From Reyranella sp. (lineage in GTDB: Bacteria; Pseudomonadota; Alphaproteobacteria; Reyranellales; Reyranellaceae), in contig NZ_SCUT01000056.1 of the NCBI RefSeq assembly GCF_004297265.1, positions 1-64,000 on the forward strand: a DNA stretch of 64,000 nt, written 5' to 3'. Both the position numbers and the translations under genes were made by a program. Position 1 is the stretch's first letter. Each line of letters starts with the position of its first letter. The notes under the pieces were generated by a model. It was not told the DNA's origin. It was given only the letters and a program-made list of their open reading frames with translations, and ran no database searches. Positions 58,278 through 64,000 of this stretch are shown here, piece after piece.

Positions 58278-58712
58278 CTATGCGCCCGGCCGCCAGCCGG
58301 GCGGAGCGAGTTCGAAGCCGGCGAAGTCGAAGGCCGGCGCCACGGTGCAGCCGACCAGGGTCCAGTGGCCGAGCGAGCGGGCGGCCTGCCAGACGCCGCG
58401 CGGCACGACGATCTGCGGCGTCTCGCCCAGACCGAAGTCGCGGCCCAGGCGCAGACGCCGGGCGGTGCGGCCATCGTCGCTCATCGCGACCTCGAGTGGT
58501 GCGCCGTCATAGTGGTGCCAGACCTCATCGGCATCGACCCGGTGCCAATGCGAGCGCTCACCGGCCTTCAACAGGAAGAAGATCGCCGTGCTGGCGCCGC
58601 GCCCGTCCTGTCCGGCGGGTGCGCGGAACGTCTCGCGGTAGTGACCACCCTCGGGATGCGGCTGCAGGCCGAGGCGGGCGATGATCTCGTCAGCAGTCAT
58701 GGAGGCGGTCAT
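58278..58712 (-). CDS. DUF985 cupin protein
   Basis: A 144-residue cupin-fold protein. The family signature is LGLQPHPEGGHYRETFRAP, then FFLLKAGERSHWHRVDADEVWHHYDGAPL with metal-binding-type His residues and VPRGVWQAARSLG, typical of DUF985. The family is RmlC-like and of unknown substrate. It begins 4 bases after the stop of the GST gene on the same strand, so the two are likely co-transcribed. Confidence 0.88.
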   Translation of the reverse strand: MTASMTADEIIARLGLQPHPEGGHYRETFRAPAGQDGRGASTAIFFLLKAGERSHWHRVDADEVWHHYDGAPLEVAMSDDGRTARRLRLGRDFGLGETPQIVVPRGVWQAARSLGHWTLVGCTVAPAFDFAGFELAPPGWRPGA

Positions 58713-58716
58713 GACA

Positions 58717-59337
58717 TCAGGCCGGCGGCGGAACGGTCGCCTTCATCGACGGCAGCTTGGCGAAGGCGGTGAACCACTTGGTGAGCTTCGGCCGCTTCGC
58801 GCGCCAGTCATGGTGGCCGAAGCGGAAGTCGAGATAGCCCAGGGCGCAGCCGATCGAGACGGTGCCGATGGTCGGCTTGCCCTTGAGGGCCTTCGATTCG
58901 GCTTCCAACTGGTCGAGCACGCCGTCGATCTTCTTCATCTGGCCCTTCGACCAGTCGGGCCAGCGCTTCTCCTCCGGCCGCAGGAAGCTCTCATAGCGCG
59001 CGAGCAGCGCGGCATCGAGCAGGCCGTCGGCCATGGCCTGCTGGCGCAGCGCCATCCAGCGCTCGCGGCCCTTGCGCGGGAACAGCTTGCGGCCCTTGTG
59101 CTGGCTGTCGAGATACTCGCAGATCACGGGCGAGTCGAAGAGATCCATGTTCTTGGTCGACAAGGCCGGGATCTTGCCGATCGGATTGTGCTTGTCGACG
59201 TCGGCGTTGGGCGCGACCGGCGTCAGCGCGACGTTCACCATGTCCATCTTCTTGTCGAGGCCGGCCTCGATCGCCACCACCCTGACCTTGCGGGCATAGG
59301 GCGACGACGGCGAGTAATAGAGCTTCATCTTGGCCAT
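58717..59337 (-). CDS. Glutathione S-transferase family protein
   Basis: A 206-residue GST. The N-terminal domain has MKLYYSPSSPYARKVRVVAIEAGLD and the glutathione-contact segments GKIPALSTKNMDLFDSPVICEYLD (Asp-Ser pair). The helical C-terminal domain has TVSIGCALGYLDFRFGHHDWR. It resembles YibF-like or zeta-like GSTs. It lies between the dehydrogenase and the cupin on the same strand. Substrate unknown. Confidence 0.92.
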   Translation of the reverse strand: MAKMKLYYSPSSPYARKVRVVAIEAGLDKKMDMVNVALTPVAPNADVDKHNPIGKIPALSTKNMDLFDSPVICEYLDSQHKGRKLFPRKGRERWMALRQQAMADGLLDAALLARYESFLRPEEKRWPDWSKGQMKKIDGVLDQLEAESKALKGKPTIGTVSIGCALGYLDFRFGHHDWRAKRPKLTKWFTAFAKLPSMKATVPPPA

Positions 59338-59368
59338 GGTCCGTCTCTCCTGTCGTCTTCCGGTCGCG

Positions 59369-60472
59369 TCAGGCGCCGGCCATCTGCGGGATATCCGTGT
59401 CGTTCAAGCGCACCTTGCGGGCCGTATCGACGAGCTGCTGCCAGGTCGTGGTGTCGATCGGCACGCCGTTCTTCTCGCGGTCGAGCTTGCGCGCCCGCTC
59501 GGGCTCGCCCGGCACCAGCACCTCGGCGACGCCGGGTTGCGGCCTTGCCGATTTCACCCAGCCGATGAAGTTGTCGACCTCGTCCTCGAAGAAGGCCGTG
59601 CCGCCCATCGAGTCGGGATCGATGATGATCGACAGCATGTTGTTGATGATGTCGGTGCCGTCCTTCTTGATCGTGCGCGGACTATGCGTGCGGCCGCCGG
59701 TCAGTGCGCCGGCCAGCAGGTCGCAGATCACCGCAAGGCCGCCGCCCTTGTGCAGGCCGAACGGCAGGATGGCGCCGTAGGGAGGATTGTACATCACGCC
59801 CGGTTCGGTGGTCGGATTGCCGGCGGCGTCGATCAGGAGGCCTTCCTCCATCTGGATCTTCTTGTTGTTGGCAACCCTCACCTTGCCCATCGCCACCTGG
59901 CTGGTCGCGAAGTCGAGCACGATCGGCTCCTGCCCCTTGCGCGGAATGGCCGTGCAGTAGGGATTGGTCGTGAAGCGCGCCTCGGCACCGCCGAACGGCG
60001 CGACCAGCGACTTGTGGCCGTGCACGTTCACCCAATGGGTGCTGACCATGCCGGCGCGCGCGCATTGCTCGCCCCAGTGACCGATCCGGCCGATGTGATG
60101 GGAGTTCTTCAGGCCGACGACGCAGACGCCGTGCTTCTTCGCGCGCTCGATGCCGATGTCCATCGCCTCCTTGGCGATGACCTGGCCGTAGCCGGCGCCA
60201 CCCTCGACCACGATCACCGCGCCGTTGTCGCGATCGATCGTGGCGTGATGGTTGCGCTTGCAGGCACCGTTGATCGTATTCTGGATGTAGCTCGGCATCA
60301 TGCCGACGCCGTGGCTGTCATGGCCGAACAGGTTGGCGAGGACGAGATGGTCGGCGACGAGCCTGGCTTCCTCGGCGGAGCTGCCGTCGGCCCGGCAGAT
60401 CGCCATGGTGAAATCGTGGAGGCGATCGGGCTTGATACGAACTTCGCCAACAGAACCTTGGCCCTCGGCCAT
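59369..60472 (-). CDS. Malate/L-lactate dehydrogenase-family (Ldh_2) NAD(P)-dependent oxidoreductase
   Basis: A 367-residue enzyme of the Ldh_2 family, which lacks a classical Rossmann fold. Family motifs are DHLVLANLFGHDSHGVGMMPSYI, HHIGRIGHWGEQCARAGM, GGAEARFTTNPYCTAIPRKG and ATSQVAMGKVRVA. Members reduce 2-keto acids such as malate/oxaloacetate, ureidoglycolate or sulfolactate; the substrate here is not indicated. It starts 214 bases from the divergent MscS gene and ends 31 bases before the GST gene. Confidence 0.92.
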   Translation of the reverse strand: MAEGQGSVGEVRIKPDRLHDFTMAICRADGSSAEEARLVADHLVLANLFGHDSHGVGMMPSYIQNTINGACKRNHHATIDRDNGAVIVVEGGAGYGQVIAKEAMDIGIERAKKHGVCVVGLKNSHHIGRIGHWGEQCARAGMVSTHWVNVHGHKSLVAPFGGAEARFTTNPYCTAIPRKGQEPIVLDFATSQVAMGKVRVANNKKIQMEEGLLIDAAGNPTTEPGVMYNPPYGAILPFGLHKGGGLAVICDLLAGALTGGRTHSPRTIKKDGTDIINNMLSIIIDPDSMGGTAFFEDEVDNFIGWVKSARPQPGVAEVLVPGEPERARKLDREKNGVPIDTTTWQQLVDTARKVRLNDTDIPQMAGA

Positions 60473-60686
60473 ACCCTGATCTCCCCTTTACATTTCGGGC
60501 GGCAAGGTTCCGCGTCGTCACGGCGCTGTCAACGACGAAGCGATGACGGTCGGGAGCGCCCACCGAAGGGCGCCCTGATTTCGCCGCTCTGCGCGGCCAG
60601 ACACGGTCAGCGGCGTGGCCCGGTCCGGGCCGCCCGTGGTAGTGACCGTCAAAGCCCTTTCTTCGTTTCCGGGAATCGCGCACCGA

Positions 60687-63131
60687 ATGCGATCTCTAGC
60701 CCGCCTCGCATTGTTCGTGCTGCTGTTCGCAAGCGTCGCAGCCTCGGCCCAGACCGTCCCGCCGCCGCAACGACCGTTCGGCCAGCTGGTCGAGCTGTGG
60801 GGCCGGCAGCTCGACCGCATCGCTGCCCGTACCGAGCAGGCCGACCTGCTGCCGGTCGAGATCGACGGATTGCGCGAACAGACGACCGATGTGCGCACGG
60901 CTGCGATGGCCGCCGCCGCTTTCGCCCGCAACGACCTGGCCGACACCAAGAAGCTCCTGGCCCCGCTCGACCTGAAGCCCGGCACCGACGCGCCACCGGA
61001 GACCGATGCCGTGAAGGCGGAGCGAGAGAGGCTGACCGAACAGGCCACGATCGCCGAGAGCCGGGTCAAGCAATGCGAGGTGGTGATCGCCCGCGCCGAC
61101 CAGCTGCTGGAACGCCTGACCAAGGTGCGCGGCCAGCTGGTGCTGCAAACCCTGCTGCGCCGCGATCCGTCTCCGCTCTCGCCCCGCGTCTGGAACAAGA
61201 TCGGCCCGCAGTTCGTCGCATCGATGAAGACATTGACCGGTGCGATGGCGAAGTGGAGCCATGAGGGCTTCCTCACCCTGAGCTCCGGCAGTCCCGAACT
61301 GGTACCGCTCGGCCTGTGGGCCGCGCTCACGATCGTTCTATGGTGGGTCGGGCGCGCGCTGCGCCGACGCTTCGGCCGCGGCGGCACGCACATCGACGCA
61401 CGGCACGACCAGACAATCATCGGCGCCATCGACGGGCTCGGCCTCGTCCTCGTGCCCATCCTGGCGGTATGGCTGATCGGGAAGCTCCTGCTGGCGAGCA
61501 ATCCGCCGGCGCCGATCGACGCGCTGATCCCCGAGGCCGTTGGCCGCCTCATTCTGCTCCTGCTGGTGTTCGGCATGACCGCCGCGGGCCTGTCGCCGGC
61601 GCGTCCCGAGTGGCGCGCCCTGCCGTTCAGCGACGAAAGCGCCCACTACCTGTCCCGGGCGTTGCGGCGACTATACTCGATCAGCCTGCCGCTCGAATTC
61701 GTCTACCTCGCGCTCAGCCGCGGCGAGGGTCGCGACGCGGTCGCCTCGGTCGGCGCCGTCGTGCTGACCGCCGTCGTGGCCGTGCTCAGCCTGCCGACCC
61801 TGTCGAACCGCGCCTGGCACGCCGTCCGCCCCGAGGGATCCGAACTGCCCCCGATGATCGGCGGGACCTGGTGGGCGGTCGCGCGCCTGCTGCTGGTCCT
61901 CGCCGTCCTGTCGTCGATCGTCTGTGCGCTGATCGGCTATGCGACCCTGGGCGCGCATCTGCATACGGCGATTTCGACGACCTGCCTGCTGGTCGCGATC
62001 GCCTTCCTGCTTCACAAGCTGGCGGCCGATCTGCTGGACGCCGCCGCCGCCCCGGGTTCACCCTCCGGCGCCTTCGTGCGGCATGCGTTCGGCCTGCCCG
62101 CGGACAGCACATTGCGGGGCCAGTACCTGGTGCTGCTGCTGTTCGACGCAGCTCTGGTCCTGCTGCTGGGGATCGCCATTCCGGCAGCCTGGAACGTCGA
62201 TACCGATGCGATGATCGACGGGCTGAGCCAGCTCGTCCGTGGCGTGAAGGTGGGCGGCGTCACCATCTCGCTCGGCAATGTCGGCATGGCGATCGTGGCA
62301 TTCTTCGTCTGCATGCTGCTGGCGCGCCTGGTGCGCGGCATCGTGCGCGATCGCGTGATGCCGACCGTCGACGCGCCGATGCCGTTGCGCCAGTCGATCG
62401 ATGCCGGCCTCAACTACGCCGGCGTGATGATCGCCATACTGGTGGGGATCGGGGCGCTGGGTGTCGATTTCACCAATCTCGCCATCGTCCTGGGCGCGCT
62501 GTCGGTCGGTATCGGCCTCGGCTTGCAGAACATCGCCAACAACGTGATCTCCGGCGTCATCCTGCTGGTCGAACGGCCGATCAAGGCGGGCGACTGGGTG
62601 ATGGTGAGCGGCCACGAGGGCTTCGTGCGACGGATCAACATCCGCGCGACCGAAATCGAGACGTTCCAACGCACGCACGTCATCGTGCCCAACAGCATGT
62701 TCCTGCAGAATCCGGTCGTGAACCGCACCTATTCCGACACGTCGAGCCGCATCGAGATCACGCTCACCGTGCCGGTCGGCTCGGACGTCGACGCCATGGA
62801 GGCGATCCTGCGCGAGGCGGCGCTGGCGCATGCGCGCGTTCTGCGCATCCCTCCGCCGATCGTGCGCTTCGTCAAGGTCGGTTCCGATGGTCTCCAGTTC
62901 GAGCTGTTCGTGTTCGTCGCCCGGCTCGAGGACCGGCTGATCGTGACCAACGACCTCAACCGCGCCATCCTGGCCAAACTGATCGGCCAGAAGATCCTCG
63001 ATCCCAGCGCGGTGCCGGAGATCCGGCTGCGCGGCCTCGACAAGATGAATTTCTCCCTGCACGCCGACCCTTCACCAGATACGAAGGGAAGCCCCACCGA
63101 CAGGCCGGGCGATGCCCCCGCGGCGTCGTAG
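60687..63131 (+). CDS. MscS-family mechanosensitive channel with DUF3772-like N-terminal region
   Basis: With the ATG at 60687 the protein has 814 residues. A signal peptide (MRSLARLALFVLLFASVAASAQ) is followed by a periplasmic helical region (about 23-195) like DUF3772. Then come roughly ten membrane segments and the C-terminal MscS core: GLGLQNIANNVISGVILLVERPIKAGDWV with the Gly/Ala-rich pore helix, and the beta domain FQRTHVIVPNSMFLQNPVVNRTYSD. It releases solutes on hypo-osmotic shock. The alpha/beta hydrolase gene begins inside its last codons (20-base overlap). Confidence 0.93.
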   Translation: MRSLARLALFVLLFASVAASAQTVPPPQRPFGQLVELWGRQLDRIAARTEQADLLPVEIDGLREQTTDVRTAAMAAAAFARNDLADTKKLLAPLDLKPGTDAPPETDAVKAERERLTEQATIAESRVKQCEVVIARADQLLERLTKVRGQLVLQTLLRRDPSPLSPRVWNKIGPQFVASMKTLTGAMAKWSHEGFLTLSSGSPELVPLGLWAALTIVLWWVGRALRRRFGRGGTHIDARHDQTIIGAIDGLGLVLVPILAVWLIGKLLLASNPPAPIDALIPEAVGRLILLLLVFGMTAAGLSPARPEWRALPFSDESAHYLSRALRRLYSISLPLEFVYLALSRGEGRDAVASVGAVVLTAVVAVLSLPTLSNRAWHAVRPEGSELPPMIGGTWWAVARLLLVLAVLSSIVCALIGYATLGAHLHTAISTTCLLVAIAFLLHKLAADLLDAAAAPGSPSGAFVRHAFGLPADSTLRGQYLVLLLFDAALVLLLGIAIPAAWNVDTDAMIDGLSQLVRGVKVGGVTISLGNVGMAIVAFFVCMLLARLVRGIVRDRVMPTVDAPMPLRQSIDAGLNYAGVMIAILVGIGALGVDFTNLAIVLGALSVGIGLGLQNIANNVISGVILLVERPIKAGDWVMVSGHEGFVRRINIRATEIETFQRTHVIVPNSMFLQNPVVNRTYSDTSSRIEITLTVPVGSDVDAMEAILREAALAHARVLRIPPPIVRFVKVGSDGLQFELFVFVARLEDRLIVTNDLNRAILAKLIGQKILDPSAVPEIRLRGLDKMNFSLHADPSPDTKGSPTDRPGDAPAAS

Positions 63132-64000
63132 GGACGAGGCGCCGCGCCGGCGCTGGCCGCTCTACGCGCTGTTCGGGGCGGCGGTGCTCGCGGGCGTGGC
63201 GATGTGGGCCTACGCGCCGTCGCTGCCGCCCGAGAGCCTGATCGCACGCTATGCCAACGACCGTTCGCGCTTCGTCGATGTCGGCGGCGTCAACGCCCAT
63301 GTCCGCGAGCAGGGCAATCCCGACGGTGTGCCCATCGTGCTGATCCACGGCTCGAACGGTTCGCTGCACGTGTGGGAGGGCTGGGCGCGCGAACTGGGCC
63401 GGGATGCGCGGGTCATTTCGGTCGACCTGCCGGGCCATGGCCTGACCGGCGCCTGGCCGCGGGACGAATATACGGTCGAAGCCTATGCCGACTTCATCGA
63501 AGTGTTGATCGACACATTGCACCTCGACAAGGTCGTCGTGGCCGGCCATTCGCTGGGCGCCGCCGTCGCCTGGACCTTCGCGGCGACGCGACCCGATCGC
63601 GTCATCCAGCTCGTTCTGGTCGATGCTGCCGGCTATCCGCGGCAGGGCGGCGAGGCGCCGCTGCCGACCCGCCTGGCCCGCACGCCGCTCTTCGGAGACG
63701 TCGGCATCTACTTCAAGCCGGAAGGCCTGGTTCGCCGGTCGCTCACCGAAGCCTATGCCGATCCGGCGATGGTGACGCCCGAGCGGGTCAGGCGTTACGC
63801 CGAGCTGCAGCGCTTCCCCGGCAACCGCGAGGCGACCCTGCAGCGCGCACGCACGCAGGAACCGCTCGATCCCACGCCGCTCAGGCGCATGGACGTGCCG
63901 ACCCTGATCATCTGGGGCGCCAAGGACCGCTGGGTGCCGGTCGCCGATGCGTTCCGCTTCCAGGAGGACATCAAGGGCGCCAAGCTCGAGATTTTCGAGA
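63112..64000 (+). CDS. Alpha/beta hydrolase, membrane-anchored, truncated by window end
   Basis: The open frame starts at the ATG at 63112 (MPPRRRRDEAPRRRWPLYALFGAAVL) and runs past the window end. A single N-terminal hydrophobic segment (residues 17-34) follows a very basic start, so the catalytic domain is probably periplasmic. The alpha/beta-hydrolase features are the oxyanion-region motif IHGSNGS, the nucleophile elbow GHSLGAA with the Ser, and the Asp-bearing late strand LIIWGAKDRWVP. The final His lies beyond the window. The substrate may be an ester or epoxide. It overlaps the channel gene by 20 bases, so the two are co-transcribed. Confidence 0.9.
   Translation, partial: MPPRRRRDEAPRRRWPLYALFGAAVLAGVAMWAYAPSLPPESLIARYANDRSRFVDVGGVNAHVREQGNPDGVPIVLIHGSNGSLHVWEGWARELGRDARVISVDLPGHGLTGAWPRDEYTVEAYADFIEVLIDTLHLDKVVVAGHSLGAAVAWTFAATRPDRVIQLVLVDAAGYPRQGGEAPLPTRLARTPLFGDVGIYFKPEGLVRRSLTEAYADPAMVTPERVRRYAELQRFPGNREATLQRARTQEPLDPTPLRRMDVPTLIIWGAKDRWVPVADAFRFQEDIKGAKLEIFE

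Overview
The window is a 64 kb piece of a high-GC chromosome. Gene content and order point to an alphaproteobacterium: dnaK-dnaJ, succinylase-pathway lysine genes dapD and dapB, an argB/engB/yidC/yidD/rnpA/rpmH block, UMF1-type MFS and AEC transporters, and short palindromic intergenic repeats. A Rhodospirillales- or Reyranella-like soil or freshwater heterotroph would fit, but this is an impression from gene content and there is no rRNA to test it. I saw no rRNA, tRNA, CRISPR array, transposase or integrase.

Layout. 0-8 kb: end of dnaK, dnaJ, then a minus-strand operon (FCD-type GntR regulator, EctD-like 2-oxoglutarate dioxygenase, SAF-domain oxidoreductase) with a perfect operator over a predicted leaderless promoter, then lemA/M48 protease/glycerophosphodiesterase. 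8-16.8 kb: dapD, nudB-like, a vapBC-type toxin-antitoxin pair, several small enzymes each paired with a regulator, nth. 16.8-24 kb: dapB, a DUF3303 gene, a GFA enzyme, an AT-richer cassette (DUF3800, permease-prefix-like protein, PadR) bounded by gene-end relics, mlrC-like, tag, a haloacid dehalogenase. 24-30.5 kb: an AtzE-like amidase with an AtzG-like small partner, divergent from a five-gene peptide-type ABC transporter that has a sigma-54-like promoter. 30.6-38.7 kb: a type I restriction-modification island in the order GIY-YIG protein, hsdM (frameshifted as read), hsdS, PD-(D/E)XK-DUF4268 protein, hsdR. 38.8-44.5 kb: a DeoR regulator and an ABC importer ending in a GpdQ-like phosphodiesterase, probably for glycerophosphodiester use. 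44.5-49 kb: AraC regulator/SDR pair, def, argB, a 2OG oxygenase. 48.7-52 kb: engB-yidC-yidD-rnpA-rpmH. 52-64 kb: GST, a TVP38/MerA-like/histidine-kinase operon, DUF1499, EamA exporter, DUF985 cupin, second GST, Ldh_2-type dehydrogenase, an MscS-like channel with a DUF3772-like N-terminal region, and a truncated alpha/beta hydrolase.

How the parts fit. Most of the window is housekeeping DNA with small regulator-target modules. Accessory pieces are the restriction island, the DUF3800/PadR cassette, vapBC, and at least four families of long inverted-repeat elements. Three copies of one family each sit between convergent genes and show compensatory changes in their stems. The best candidates for new biology are the GntR/dioxygenase/SAF-oxidoreductase operon, the accessory nucleases of the restriction island, the DUF3800/PadR cassette with its boundaries, and the amidase/AtzG-like operon facing a sigma-54-type importer.
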